In this document: positions 24,623-32,808 of the stretch, one piece after another
Position numbering within the stretch: position 1 is the stretch's first letter
Layout of the letters: each line of letters opens with the position of its first letter
Origin: an uncultured Arachnia sp.
GTDB lineage: Bacteria; Actinomycetota; Actinomycetes; Propionibacteriales; Propionibacteriaceae
Direction of reading: 5' to 3'
DNA: 38,767 bases
Assembly (NCBI GenBank): GCA_947499145.1
Contig: CANMNB010000022.1
Span: forward strand, 1-38,767
Position numbers and translations under genes: made by a program
The notes under the pieces: generated by a model
Seen by the model: only the letters and a program-made list of their open reading frames with translations
Told to the model about the DNA's origin: nothing
Databases searched by the model: none

Positions 24623-24740
24623 GACACGGGCACTTCGTGCCCTACTCGGGGACCGTGCGACACGGGACACGGGGACGCTTCGTGCCCTACTCGGGGACCG
24701 GGCGACACGGGGACGCTTCGTGCCCTACTCGAGGAACGTC
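24623..24740. repeat. three-copy imperfect tandem repeat
   Basis: Three units begin at 24623, 24659 and 24704 (36, 45 and 37 bp). Each contains GACACGGG, then CTTCGTGCCCTACTCG and GAGGAAC/GGGGACCG. The repeat ends 4 bp before the stop codon of the solute-binding protein gene. Together with the inverted repeat it fills the 310-bp gap; no gene is seen. Confidence 0.75.
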
Positions 24741-24744
24741 GGAG

Positions 24745-25662
24745 CTAGTCGACGATGCCCTCCTCGGCGAGCCAGTCGCGAGCGATGTCTGCCGCGGGGA
24801 GCTCCTCCTCGACGCTGCGGGAGTTCAGGTTGATCAAGTCCTCGGCACTCATGGCGGAGCTGACCTCGTTGATGACCTCGGCGGCCTGCTCGTCGACGTC
24901 GTCGCTGGCCAGCGGAACGACGTGGGAGGCGAGGAAGAGGCCCTTGTCGTCCTCCAGGGAGACTAGGTCGTTTGCCTTGATCGTGGGGTCGGCGGTGTAG
25001 ATGATGGCGATCTGGATGTCACCGTCCTCGAGTGCCTTGACCGTCAGGGGGCCGCCGCCGTCCTCGATCGGGGTGAAGCCGACGTCGATCCCGTAGGTCT
25101 CTTTCATGCCCTGCGGCCCGTTCGGTCGGTTCTCGGCCTCGGAGTTGGCTCCGAGCGTGAGGGGCACGTCGACCCCGGCCAGGTCGCTCACCGTCTCCAG
25201 TCCCCACTCGTCGGCGAAGTCCCTCGTCACGGTGTAGGAGTCCTGGTCCGTGGCGTCGGACTGCTCCAGCACCCGGAGGCCCTCAGGTGTAGCCCCTTCC
25301 AACTCGGAGTAGACGTCGTCCGCCAGGCGCGCCTCGGTCTCCGGCGTCCAGTACTGCAGCAGCGGGCCGCTGTACTCGGGGAACAAGTCGATGGCGCCGG
25401 ACTCGATCTCCGGGATGTACGCCTCGCGCTGTCCGATGCGGAACTGGCGATCAACGTCGTAGCCCTCTGCCTCGAGAGCCTGGGCCCAGGCCTCGGCGAT
25501 GATCTCGTTGGAATAGTAGTCCTGGGATCCGATCACGATGGTTCCGGAAGCAGCTGGTGCCTCGGAACCCTCGGGCGATTCGGTGAGGGGGTCGTCGCTC
25601 CCGCAGGCAGCGACGGCCAGGGTGGCCACGGCGCAGGCGGCGATCAGGCGTGTTCGGGTCAT
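24745..25662 (-). CDS. glycine betaine/choline-type ABC substrate-binding lipoprotein (OpuBC/OsmF-like)
   Basis: A 305-residue lipoprotein. The signal peptide with lipobox LAVAAC ends at Cys20, anchoring the protein outside the membrane. The mature part begins GTIVIGSQDYYSNEIIAEAW, matching the quaternary-amine-binding (OpuAC) family, and continues with VDRQFRIGQREAYIPEIESG, DLFPEYSGPLLQYW and a late YTADPTIKANDLVSLEDD. The family binds choline, glycine betaine, carnitine or ergothioneine; the binding cage cannot be confidently read here. ATG 25662 has AAGGAG 8 nt upstream. Its start overlaps the preceding permease stop by 4 bp, as the last gene of a four-gene operon. Confidence 0.92.
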   Translation of the reverse strand: MTRTRLIAACAVATLAVAACGSDDPLTESPEGSEAPAASGTIVIGSQDYYSNEIIAEAWAQALEAEGYDVDRQFRIGQREAYIPEIESGAIDLFPEYSGPLLQYWTPETEARLADDVYSELEGATPEGLRVLEQSDATDQDSYTVTRDFADEWGLETVSDLAGVDVPLTLGANSEAENRPNGPQGMKETYGIDVGFTPIEDGGGPLTVKALEDGDIQIAIIYTADPTIKANDLVSLEDDKGLFLASHVVPLASDDVDEQAAEVINEVSSAMSAEDLINLNSRSVEEELPAADIARDWLAEEGIVD

Positions 25663-26363
25663 GATGATGCTCCTTGGGTGTGCAGGGTCGTGGGTGTGGC
25701 GCTGGCAGGATCGGCCTTGCGGGCGGCAAGGCGCTGGAGTGCCGCCAGCAGCAGCTCCAGCGCGAGCGCGAGGGCGATGACGACGAGCGCCCCGCCCAGC
25801 ATTTGGGGGTAGTCGCGGCTCTTGAGGCCGGCGAAGAGGTACCGCCCGAGCCCGTAGTCGGCGGTGTAGGCGGCCAGGGTGGCGGTGGCGACGACCTGCA
25901 GGGTCGCGGCCCTGAGTCCGCCCAGCAGGACAGGCATGGCCAGGGGGACCTCTGCCTGGAGCAGCACCTGGCGGGGTGAGAGGCCGATGGCCTTGGCGGC
26001 CTGGGCTATGCCGGGGTCCACGGACTGGACGCCCGAATAGGCGCCCACCAGTAGCGAGGGCAGTGCGAGGACCACGAGCGTCAGCAGGGGCGCCTCGAGC
26101 CCGATCCCCAACCAGAGGCCGAAGAGCGTCAGAAGCCCGAGCGAGGGAATGGAGCGGGCGGCGCCGGCGACGGCCCCGACGAGTCCTGCGCCGCGACCGG
26201 TGTGGCCGACGACGAGGCCCGCCGGCACGGCGACCAGGGCAGCGAGGCCCACAGCTGCGGCCGTGACGAGGAGGTGCTCGAGGGTGCGGGTCGGAATGCC
26301 TGCCGCGCCGCTCCACTGGCCCGCATCGGTCAGCCACGCGATGGCGTCGGCGAAGAGGTTCAT
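25659..26363 (-). CDS. compatible-solute ABC transporter permease (OpuBB/OsmW-like), second
   Basis: A 234-residue inner-membrane permease with five to six helices. The N-terminal LLVTAAAVGLAALVAVPAGL and the loop GAARSIPSLGLLTLFGLWLG match BPD-type permeases of the quaternary-amine family. The EAA-like coupling motif lies around QAAKAIGLSPRQVLLQAEVP, where it contacts the ATPase. The C-terminus is basic (LQRLAARKADPASATPTTLH). It overlaps its neighbours by 4 bp on each side and should pair with the other permease below. Confidence 0.9.
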   Translation of the reverse strand: MNLFADAIAWLTDAGQWSGAAGIPTRTLEHLLVTAAAVGLAALVAVPAGLVVGHTGRGAGLVGAVAGAARSIPSLGLLTLFGLWLGIGLEAPLLTLVVLALPSLLVGAYSGVQSVDPGIAQAAKAIGLSPRQVLLQAEVPLAMPVLLGGLRAATLQVVATATLAAYTADYGLGRYLFAGLKSRDYPQMLGGALVVIALALALELLLAALQRLAARKADPASATPTTLHTQGASS

Positions 26364-27028
26364 GCTGCCGCTCCCACCTTCGCGCGCCGGCTGGCGACGC
26401 TCCGACGCCAGGGCGTCAGCAGCCGTCCGACGGCCAGCAGGGCGGCGTCGAGGACCAGGGCCAGCGCGACGGTGAGCACGACTCCGGTGGCCACCTCGGC
26501 GACGATCCCCCGCTGGAAGCCATCGGTGAGCAGCGTGCCCAGACCGGGCACGCCGACGAGCGCGCCGATGGTGACCAGGCTGACGGTGGACACCGTCACC
26601 ACGCGGGTCCCCGCCACGATCACCGGGACGGCGAGTGGGAGTTCGATACGCCAGAACACGCTGCGGGGGGAGTGGCCGATGGCGACGGCAGCGTCACGCA
26701 CTGCCCGGTCCACGGAGGCGAAGGCGTCGGCCGCCGATCGCACGAGGAGGGCGACACCGTAGATGGTGAGGGCGATGATCATCGTGGCGGCTGACCTCAG
26801 CGGTGTGCTGAAGACGGCGGGGATCACGATCAGCAGGGGGAGGGCCGGGATTGCGTAGAGAAGGCTCGCGCCGCCCAGCAGCGCCCCGCCCAGCCGCGGA
26901 CGGCGAAAGGCGAGGCGGCCAACCGGCACCGCGAGCAGCACGCTGAGGATGATGGCCGGCACGGAGAGCAGGAGATGGGCCCAGAGGAGCTCCAGGGCCC
27001 AGGTCCAGTTGTGGCTGAGCCACGTCAC
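26360..27028 (-). CDS. compatible-solute ABC transporter permease (OpuBB-like), first
   Basis: A 222-residue permease with about five helices, starting LLWAHLLLSVPAIILSVLLA. The coupling motif is seen in RDAAVAIGHSPRSVFWRIEL, and the family loop in GGASLLYAIPALPLLIVIPA. It resembles the second permease in layout but not closely in sequence, so they form a heterodimeric channel. The 4-bp overlaps with the ATPase and the second permease suggest translational coupling. Confidence 0.9.
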   Translation of the reverse strand: MTWLSHNWTWALELLWAHLLLSVPAIILSVLLAVPVGRLAFRRPRLGGALLGGASLLYAIPALPLLIVIPAVFSTPLRSAATMIIALTIYGVALLVRSAADAFASVDRAVRDAAVAIGHSPRSVFWRIELPLAVPVIVAGTRVVTVSTVSLVTIGALVGVPGLGTLLTDGFQRGIVAEVATGVVLTVALALVLDAALLAVGRLLTPWRRSVASRRAKVGAAA

Positions 27029-27834
27029 CGGAGGACCCCGATGGCCTTGCCGTGGCCGTCGACGACGATGCTGCGGCCGTCGACCTGGTCAACGCCGAGG
27101 CTGCGCTCGGCCCGATCGGCGCCGATGAAGTCGCGCACGAACTCGTCGGCGGGGTGGGCGAGGATGGCGGCGGGGGTGTCGAGTTGGGCGATGTGGGCTC
27201 CCGGTCGCAGCACCGCCACCTTGTCGCCCAGCCGGAATGCCTCGTCGACGTCGTGGGTGACGAACACGATCGTCTTGCCCAGCTCGGCCTGCAGCCTCAA
27301 CAGCTCGTCCTGCAGCTCCCGGCGGACAATCGGGTCGACGGCGCCGAACGGCTCGTCCATCAGCAGGATGTTGGGGTCGGAGGCCAGTGCCCGCGCCACC
27401 CCCACTCGCTGCTGCTGCCCACCCGAGAGTTGGGAGGGGTAGCGGCGGGCGAGTGCCGGGTCCAGACCGACACGCTCGAGCAGGCCGGCGGCGTCCGCCA
27501 GTGCCTGGCGTCGCGGACGGCCCTGCAGGAGTGGGACGGTGGCGACGTTGTCGCCCACCGTTCGGTGCGGCATCAGGCCAGCGCTTTGGAGGACGTAGCC
27601 GATCGATCGTCGGAGCTGGACGGGGTCGCGGTCCCGGACGTCCTCGTCGTCGATGAGGACCCGGCCCGAGGTTGGCTCCACCATGCGGTTGACCATTCGC
27701 ATCAGGGTGGTCTTGCCGCACCCAGAGGAGCCGAGGAGCACCATCGTCGTGTGGGACGGGATCGTGAGGGAGAAGTTCTCCACGGCGACGGTGCCGTCGT
27801 CGTAGACCTTCGAGACACCGTCGAACCCGATCAT
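27025..27834 (-). CDS. compatible-solute ABC transporter ATPase (OpuBA-like)
   Basis: A 269-residue ATPase, first gene of the operon. It shows Walker A GSSGCGKTT, Q-loop YVLQSAGLMPHRTVGDNVAT, signature LSGGQQQRVGVARAL, Walker B ILLMDEPFGAVDPIVR, and H-loop FVTHDVDEAF. A short C-terminal extension follows (RSLGVDQVDGRSIVVDGHGK), shorter than the CBS pair seen in OpuAA, as usual for OpuBA/OsmV. It drives uptake of osmoprotectants. A TAAGCT box 6 nt before ATG 27834 suggests a leaderless operon message. Confidence 0.92.
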   Translation of the reverse strand: MIGFDGVSKVYDDGTVAVENFSLTIPSHTTMVLLGSSGCGKTTLMRMVNRMVEPTSGRVLIDDEDVRDRDPVQLRRSIGYVLQSAGLMPHRTVGDNVATVPLLQGRPRRQALADAAGLLERVGLDPALARRYPSQLSGGQQQRVGVARALASDPNILLMDEPFGAVDPIVRRELQDELLRLQAELGKTIVFVTHDVDEAFRLGDKVAVLRPGAHIAQLDTPAAILAHPADEFVRDFIGADRAERSLGVDQVDGRSIVVDGHGKAIGVLR

Positions 27835-27840
27835 TCCCCG

Positions 27841-27846
27841 AGCTTA
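27841..27846 (-). promoter_or_regulatory. -10 box for the solute transport operon
   Basis: TAAGCT on the minus strand ends 6 nt before the ATG at 27834, consistent with a leaderless transcript. No clear -35 element is visible. Confidence 0.4.
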
Positions 27847-27937
27847 TGCGGGGGCGGGGGTCGACATCGTCTCTTCCGTTCGACCAGCGGGACGCGTGGG
27901 GGTTGTTGCGGGGGGCGACGGGTGACAGCGTGGCCCC

Positions 27938-28531
27938 ATGGACGTGAAGAGCAGGCTGGTCAGGCGCGTTCAGCGCGAACTGGAGTCGATGGTCTCCAAG
28001 GCGGAGGGCATCAGTGAGTACGACGCCCGCCGTCCCCTGGTGCCGAGCGGCTCCAACATCCTGGGGATCCTGCAGCACACCAGTGCCGTGGTGCTGGGAT
28101 ACATGACCGAGTGTTTCGGGCAGGACGCCGGCTGGGAACTGCCCTTCTTCGCCCCCGGGGCCGAGGACGGCGCGGACATGTGGGTGGCGGTCGACGTCCC
28201 ACGCGAGCACGTCCTGGGGCTCGGTCGGCACACCGTGCGACGGGTCGGCGACATTGGGGAACTCCTCAACCTCGACTCCCCGGGCAGGGTGCCGTGGTGG
28301 AAGCCGGAGAACGCCGACGTCACCTTCGGGGAGTTGCTCGTCCACGTCCTGGCGGAGACCTCGCGGCACGCGGGGCACGTCGACATCCTGCGCGAGTTGG
28401 TCGACGGTTCCATCGGCGCCTTCCCCGGCGATCCGAACGTGCCCGCGTTGCAGGACGACGACTGGGTGTCCCACCGTGCTCGCATCGAAGCGATCGCCCG
28501 GCAGTTCCCTGCAACCCTTGACAACGTATAA
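27938..28531 (+). CDS. DinB-superfamily protein
   Basis: A 197-residue DinB/DUF664-like four-helix protein. Metal-binding histidines are likely at LQHTSAVVLGYM (helix 2) and in VLAETSRHAGHVDILREL, which is the family's conserved pair near the third helix. Members include mycothiol- and bacillithiol-dependent transferases, which fits the mshB gene nearby; the specific reaction is unknown. The start at 27938 is supported by length and homology; no ribosome-binding site is obvious. Its last codons overlap the promoter region of the ArsR gene. Confidence 0.82.
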   Translation: MDVKSRLVRRVQRELESMVSKAEGISEYDARRPLVPSGSNILGILQHTSAVVLGYMTECFGQDAGWELPFFAPGAEDGADMWVAVDVPREHVLGLGRHTVRRVGDIGELLNLDSPGRVPWWKPENADVTFGELLVHVLAETSRHAGHVDILRELVDGSIGAFPGDPNVPALQDDDWVSHRARIEAIARQFPATLDNV

Positions 28532-28542
28532 CCAAACGGTTG
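28518..28542 (+). promoter_or_regulatory. ArsR-SRPBCC promoter with operator-like palindrome
   Basis: TTGACA (28518-28523) is a consensus -35. Just after it, TATAACCAAACGGTTGA (28527-28543) holds the half-sites AACC and GGTT around AAAC, resembling operators of ArsR-type regulators paired with SRPBCC genes. It overlaps the last codons of the DinB gene. Confidence 0.5.
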
Positions 28543-28553
28543 AAGAGGGCGTC

Positions 28554-28892
28554 ATGACCGTGATCGACGAGGAACGGGCCGACGCCCTGTTCCAGGCCCT
28601 GTCGGACCGCACCCGCCGGGACATCCTGCGGCGCGTGTTGGCCAGCGAGCGGTCGCTCACGGAGTTGGCGAAGCACTACGACATGAGCTTCGCCGCCGTG
28701 CACAAGCACGTCAGGGTGCTCGAGAGGTCGACGCTGGTCTCCCGGCGGCGGCAGGGCAGGGAGTCCCTGGCCAGCGGCAACCTGGAGGCGGTGCGCAGCG
28801 TCAGCAGCATGCTGGACGAGCTCGAGAGCATCTGGCGGGGCCGCGTGTCCCGCATCGAGGACCTCATCAGCACAACCCCCCAGGAGGACTGA
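28554..28892 (+). CDS. ArsR-family transcriptional regulator
   Basis: A 112-residue winged-helix regulator. It opens DALFQALSDRTRRDILRRVL, then ERSLTELAKHYDMSFAAVHK and HVRVLERSTLVSRRRQGRES, the full helix-turn-helix and wing of the SdpR-like branch. It lacks the metal-binding cysteines of ArsR or SmtB, so it is probably not a metal sensor. An AGAGGG-type ribosome-binding site precedes ATG 28554, fixing the start. It is 3 bp upstream of the SRPBCC gene, the usual pairing for this branch, and is likely autoregulated at the palindrome just upstream. Confidence 0.92.
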   Translation: MTVIDEERADALFQALSDRTRRDILRRVLASERSLTELAKHYDMSFAAVHKHVRVLERSTLVSRRRQGRESLASGNLEAVRSVSSMLDELESIWRGRVSRIEDLISTTPQED

Positions 28893-28895
28893 TCC

Positions 28896-29387
28896 ATGCC
28901 CGTCACCCACGTGACCAAGGACGTCGACAACCGTCGACTCGTCATGACCGCCCACTTCGATGCTCCGGTCGAGCGCCTGTGGGAGGTCTACGCCGACCCG
29001 CGCCAGCTCGAGAAGGTGTGGGGGCCGCCGGGATACCCGGCCACCTTCGTGGACCACGACCTGGCCCCCGGGGGCCGCATGACCTACTACATGACCGGGC
29101 CCGACGGAGACAGGTTCCACGGCTACTGGGACGTGGTCGAGGTGGACCAGCCTCGCTCCTTCAGCTTCGACGACGGCTTCGCGAACGACGACTTCACGCC
29201 CGACACCGCCCTCCCCGTGAGCCGGAACCGATACTCGTTCTCGGCGCACGACGGGGGTACCCGGGCCGTCTACGAGTCCGTCTACCCGAGCGCCGAGGCC
29301 CTGCAGCAGGTCCTGGACATGGGTGCTGTCGAAGGCGCGACGGCCGCCATCGGCCAGATCGACGAGCTGCTGGCGCTCTCGTCCTGA
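28896..29387 (+). CDS. SRPBCC/AHSA1-family protein
   Basis: A 163-residue SRPBCC (START-like) protein. The N-terminus VMTAHFDAPVERLWEVYADP followed by RQLEKVWGPPGYPATFVDHD is the hallmark of the Aha1-domain branch (AHSA1, COG3832), with the deep ligand cavity formed by later strands (GGRMTYYMTGPDGDRFHGYW). The cargo is unknown. GGAGG lies 8 nt before the ATG at 28896. It is cotranscribed with the ArsR regulator 3 bp upstream. Confidence 0.92.
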   Translation: MPVTHVTKDVDNRRLVMTAHFDAPVERLWEVYADPRQLEKVWGPPGYPATFVDHDLAPGGRMTYYMTGPDGDRFHGYWDVVEVDQPRSFSFDDGFANDDFTPDTALPVSRNRYSFSAHDGGTRAVYESVYPSAEALQQVLDMGAVEGATAAIGQIDELLALSS

Positions 29388-29396
29388 CAGAGTGGG

Positions 29397-30281
29397 TCAG
29401 AGGCCAGCGAACAGGTCCTCGGCCGGGTGATCCGACTCCGGGAACGGCAGGCCGCCCGCGTAGAGGTAGGCCTCGCCCGATCCCTCGAGTCGGCGCATGA
29501 TGTCGAAGAACCGCCAGAAGTCGTGCTGCGGGTCCACCTGGCTCCGGTGGGCGAAGAGCGCGGCGTGTGCCTGCTCCAGGTACTGCCCGTAGGGCACGAC
29601 GGCGACGATCTGCGACGGGTCGGGGCCGAAGGAGCGCTCGTCGTCGGGCTCCTCCCCGAACAGGGTGACGCCCTGCTCCCTCGCCGTCGCCGCCGCCTGC
29701 TCCCACAGCCGGGTGTTGTGCGTTAGCCACAGGACGCGCTGGACCTGCCACGGTTCGCCGAGATCCGGCCGGTGCGTGGGGGCGGCGGCAAGCGCTGTGG
29801 CGTACATGGCGACCCGGTGGGCCTGGACGTGGTCGGGGTGGCCGTAGTTGCCGAAGGGGTCGTAGGTGACCACCACCTGGGGCCGACGATCGCGGAGCAC
29901 CTCGACGAGATGGTTGCTGGCCTCGAGGAGGTCGGCGTCCCAGAAGGCGCCGTCCGGGCGCTCGGTCATGGGGCAGGCGTTGCCCTTCTCGTCGCGGTCC
30001 ATCCCGCTGTCGTGGTAGCGGCCCGGCCCGCCGAGCCACACGTGGTCCTCGATCCCCATGATGCCCAGGGCCTCGGCGAGTTCCGAGATGCGGTGCTGGC
30101 CCAGCTCCGCGGGAGAGTAGTGCGCCCAGTCGGGCACGAGGATCTCGCCCATCTCCCCGAGCGTGCACGTCACCAGGGTCACCTGGGCGCCCTCCGCCAC
30201 GTAGCGGCTCAGGGTCCCTGCGGACTGGCTCGACTCGTCGTCGGGGTGGGCGTGCACGAAGAGCAGGCGTCTATCACTCAC
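29397..30281 (-). CDS. mshB: mycothiol biosynthesis deacetylase MshB
   Basis: A 294-residue zinc deacetylase of the LmbE/PIG-L family, removing the acetyl group from GlcNAc-Ins in mycothiol synthesis. It shows LLFVHAHPDDESSQSAGTLS (zinc ligands His and Asp), VTLVTCTLGEMGEI, DHVWLGGPGRYHDSGM, and VVVTYDPFGNYGHPDHVQAH with the second histidine pair; the C-terminal YLYAGGLPFP also fits MshB. The related amidase Mca is the main alternative. The GTG start at 30281 gives VSDRRLLFV; a TAACCT box lies 7 nt upstream. It overlaps the end of mutY by 4 bp. Confidence 0.85.
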   Translation of the reverse strand: MSDRRLLFVHAHPDDESSQSAGTLSRYVAEGAQVTLVTCTLGEMGEILVPDWAHYSPAELGQHRISELAEALGIMGIEDHVWLGGPGRYHDSGMDRDEKGNACPMTERPDGAFWDADLLEASNHLVEVLRDRRPQVVVTYDPFGNYGHPDHVQAHRVAMYATALAAAPTHRPDLGEPWQVQRVLWLTHNTRLWEQAAATAREQGVTLFGEEPDDERSFGPDPSQIVAVVPYGQYLEQAHAALFAHRSQVDPQHDFWRFFDIMRRLEGSGEAYLYAGGLPFPESDHPAEDLFAGL

Positions 30282-31165
30282 GTGGGCAAGGTTAGTCGCA
30301 GCGGCCCCGGGCCCTCCCCGACGGCCACGGCCAGTCCATCCGAAACCAGTGACTGCGCGCAGCGGAGTCGTTGCTCCTCGTCCGGCCAGGTCACGCTGGC
30401 CACGTCCAGGGTGCTCTCCGCTCCACGGAGCGCGGCCATGATGCGGCCCCGGCATTGCCGATCCGTGCCCGCCCACGCCTGACCGGCTCGGCGTGGCTTC
30501 GTCGAGACGGGTCGCCCGGCGGCGAGCCAGGCGCACGAGTCGGCGACCGGACACGCGCCGCAGGCCGGGTTGCGCGCCGTGCAGATGAGGGCGCCCAACT
30601 CCATGACGGCGGCGGACCAGGCCGATGCCTCCCTGTCCCCCACAGGCACGGACGCACACGCGGACGCGCGCTCCGCCCGGGTCTGCGTCCTCGGGGCGGA
30701 CTCGCTACCGTCCACATGGCGGGCGAGGACCCGTCGAACGTTGGTGTCGAGGACGAGGGATCGCCGGCCGTGGGCGAAGGCCATGATGGCGGCCGCGGTG
30801 TAGCTCCCGATGCCCGGAAGCGCCAGCAGGTCCTGCTCGCTGTCCGGCACCACGCCCTCGTGCTCGTCGACGATGCTGCGCGCCGCCTGCTGCAGCCGAA
30901 GGGCTCGGCGGGGATAGCCGAGGTTGCCCCACATCCGGAGTAGGTCGGCGGTGGGAGCAGCCGCGAGCGACGCAGGGGTCGGCCAGAGCGCCATCCACCG
31001 CTGCCATGGCTCGACGACCCGCGCGACGGGGGTCTGGTGGAGCATCATCTCGCTCACGAGGACTCCCCATGGCGTGACACCCTCCCCGCGCCAGGGGAGG
31101 GCCCGCCCGTTGCCTTCGAACCACCGCTGGACGGCACTCCACTGGTGCGCCCCGAAGCTGCTCAT
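30278..31165 (-). CDS. mutY: A/G-specific adenine glycosylase
   Basis: A 295-residue DNA repair enzyme that removes adenine mispaired with 8-oxoguanine. It has the substrate-recognition region LPWRGEGVTPWGVLVSEMML-HQT, the helix-hairpin-helix LLALPGIGSYTAAAIMAFAH, the catalytic aspartate in LVLDTNVRRVLARH, and a [4Fe-4S] cluster with the family spacing C-x6-C-x2-C-x5-C (ICTARNPACGACPVADSC). The C-terminal domain for 8-oxoG recognition is short, as is usual in actinobacteria. It overlaps mshB by 4 bp; both protect against oxidative damage, but mshB also has its own -10 box. Confidence 0.95.
   Translation of the reverse strand: MSSFGAHQWSAVQRWFEGNGRALPWRGEGVTPWGVLVSEMMLHQTPVARVVEPWQRWMALWPTPASLAAAPTADLLRMWGNLGYPRRALRLQQAARSIVDEHEGVVPDSEQDLLALPGIGSYTAAAIMAFAHGRRSLVLDTNVRRVLARHVDGSESAPRTQTRAERASACASVPVGDREASAWSAAVMELGALICTARNPACGACPVADSCAWLAAGRPVSTKPRRAGQAWAGTDRQCRGRIMAALRGAESTLDVASVTWPDEEQRLRCAQSLVSDGLAVAVGEGPGPLRLTLPT
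30289..30294 (-). promoter_or_regulatory. -10 box for leaderless mshB
   Basis: TAACCT on the minus strand ends 7 nt before the GTG at 30281. It lies inside mutY, so mshB may have a second, internal promoter. Confidence 0.35.
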
Positions 31166-31288
31166 CGGACCATTCTCGCAGGACGGTTCCCACCCCTTGG
31201 GGTAGGCGAGCGTGACCCCCTCGCGGATTAACGTGATGAGGCGAACAGGGCATCCGCCCTAGCAGCCGCAGAATGATGGAGGGAAACC

Positions 31289-32269
31289 ATGGCGTACCCC
31301 AATGAGACGCCCCACCAGGGAACTGGTGGGCAGGGCGAGTTCCGAGCCCCCCAGGCGCCGAGCCCCGCGGCCGGCCAGCACGACTCCAGCGGATGGGACA
31401 CCCAGACCGGCGGTGACCAGTCCACGAAGGACCAGGCCAAGGACGTCGCCGCCCACACGAGCGACCGTGCCAAGGACGTTGCTGGCACCGCCAGGAGCGA
31501 GGCGGGCGCGGTGAAGGACACCGCCAAGGACGCCGGCGGACACGTCGTCGAGACCGCGAAGCAGGAGGGTGCACAGGTCCTCGACGAGGCCAAGTTCCAG
31601 GGTCGTCGCCTCCTCGACGAGTCCATGACTGAGCTGAAGACCCAGGCGGGGACCGGCCAGCACAAGATCGCCGAACTCGTCCGTTCGCTCGGCTCCGAGT
31701 TGAAGTCCATGTCGGACGCCGACCAGGACGGCATGCTCAGCGATTACGTCGCCCGCGCCCAGCGCTTCAGCGACGACGCCGCCAACTGGTTGGAGAGCAA
31801 CGAGCCCGACGAGGTCATGGACTCCGTGAGGCGCTATGCGGCCCGCAACCCGTGGCAGTTCCTGGCCATCTCAGCTGGTGTCGGCTTCGTTGGGGCTCGC
31901 CTCGTGCGGGGTCTGCAGGGAGCCAAGTCCGACGAGGAGGAGCGCCAGTCGCTCTCCTCCCCGACGACCACCTCCGCCGCCGGCTACAACCAGGGCTACG
32001 TTGCCGCCCCGGGTGCCGTGCCGCGCCGCGAGACTGGTTACCGGGAGACCACCTTCGTCGAGCCGGGGACCGTGACCAGCACCACCGGAACTGCCGGGAC
32101 CCAGGGACTGGGGGCGACGGCGGGAGCCGTCCGCGGCACCGGCACGCCGGGCGACCCGGGCTACCGCGAGGAGCCGGGCGTGCCCGACGTGGAGGCCGAG
32201 TCCCAGTACGAGGACGTCACGCGTGAGCGTCCGCAGCGCCAGGACCCGTGGGGGCAGGGGCTGCGATGA
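31289..32269 (+). CDS. DUF883-like membrane-anchored helical protein
   Basis: A 326-residue protein. Residues 40-115 are repeated charged helices of 11-residue type (KDQAKDVAAHTSDRAKDVAG, KDTAKDAGGHVVETAKQEG), as in LEA or apolipoprotein-like proteins. Then comes RRYAARNPWQFLAISAGVGF with one membrane helix, resembling the C-terminus of DUF883 proteins such as ElaB/YqjD. A low-complexity tail follows. It is the first of three overlapping genes: the next encodes a YqjE-like protein, the same order as yqjD-yqjE in Enterobacteria. GGAGGG lies 7 nt before ATG 31289. Function is unknown; stress or stationary-phase membrane protection is plausible. Confidence 0.7.
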   Translation: MAYPNETPHQGTGGQGEFRAPQAPSPAAGQHDSSGWDTQTGGDQSTKDQAKDVAAHTSDRAKDVAGTARSEAGAVKDTAKDAGGHVVETAKQEGAQVLDEAKFQGRRLLDESMTELKTQAGTGQHKIAELVRSLGSELKSMSDADQDGMLSDYVARAQRFSDDAANWLESNEPDEVMDSVRRYAARNPWQFLAISAGVGFVGARLVRGLQGAKSDEEERQSLSSPTTTSAAGYNQGYVAAPGAVPRRETGYRETTFVEPGTVTSTTGTAGTQGLGATAGAVRGTGTPGDPGYREEPGVPDVEAESQYEDVTRERPQRQDPWGQGLR

Positions 32270-32808
32270 CGTCTCCCTACACCGACCCGAACCGCGTGAA
32301 TCCGGTTCCGACCGGCCGCGTGGGTGATCCGTACTCGCCGCAGGTGACACCCACGGCAACCCAGGAGGAACTGCAGAAGGAAGCGAGCTACGCGCGCTAC
32401 CAGGCGGAGGACCGCTCGCTGGGCGAGATCGCCGGCGACCTCTTCGACAACGCCTCCACTCTCATCAAGCAGGAGGTCGAGCTCGCCAAGGCCGAGGCCA
32501 AGGACTCGGCGTCCAAGGCGGGCAAGGGCGTCGGCATGTTTGCCGGGGCTGGGGTCACCGCTCTCCTCGGAATGATCGCCGTCACTCTCGCCCTCTGGTG
32601 GGGCATCGCCATCCTCATCGGCTCCGACACCGACCCAGCGCTCGGGTGGAGCGGGGTGATCGTGGCACTGATCTGGTTCGTGATCGCCGCCATCCTTGCC
32701 TTGGTGGGCAAGAAGGAGTTCGAGAAGATGCGCGGTCTCAAGCAGACCACCCAGACCGTGAAGAAGATTCCCAACGCCGCCGCAGGCAACGAGGAGAAGA
32801 ACCGATGA
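32266..32808 (+). CDS. phage-holin-superfamily protein (DUF1469/YqjE-like)
   Basis: A 180-residue protein. The family signature is SLGEIAGDLFDNASTLIKQE followed by VELAKAEAKDSASKAGKGVG, leading into two membrane helices (VTALLGMIAVTLALWWGIAI and WSGVIVALIWFVIAAILALV). Despite the family name these chromosomal proteins are not lysis holins; they are envelope proteins of unclear function. The N-terminus is a disordered proline-rich stretch. ATG 32266 overlaps the preceding stop as ATGA, so translation is likely coupled. Confidence 0.87.
   Translation: MTSPYTDPNRVNPVPTGRVGDPYSPQVTPTATQEELQKEASYARYQAEDRSLGEIAGDLFDNASTLIKQEVELAKAEAKDSASKAGKGVGMFAGAGVTALLGMIAVTLALWWGIAILIGSDTDPALGWSGVIVALIWFVIAAILALVGKKEFEKMRGLKQTTQTVKKIPNAAAGNEEKNR

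Noticed and set aside
24623-24740. Tandem repeat as a CRISPR array
   Set aside because: The units are directly adjacent, of unequal length, imperfect, without unique spacers, and no cas genes are nearby.
31195-31288. SigB/SigF-type promoter before the three-gene envelope operon
   Set aside because: GGTTCC and GGGGTAG are present near 31187-31205 but the spacing is too short for the GTTT-N15-GGGTAT pattern.
32266-32808. Holin gene as a sign of a prophage
   Set aside because: The family name is misleading; it is a chromosomal DUF1469 protein and no other phage gene is present.
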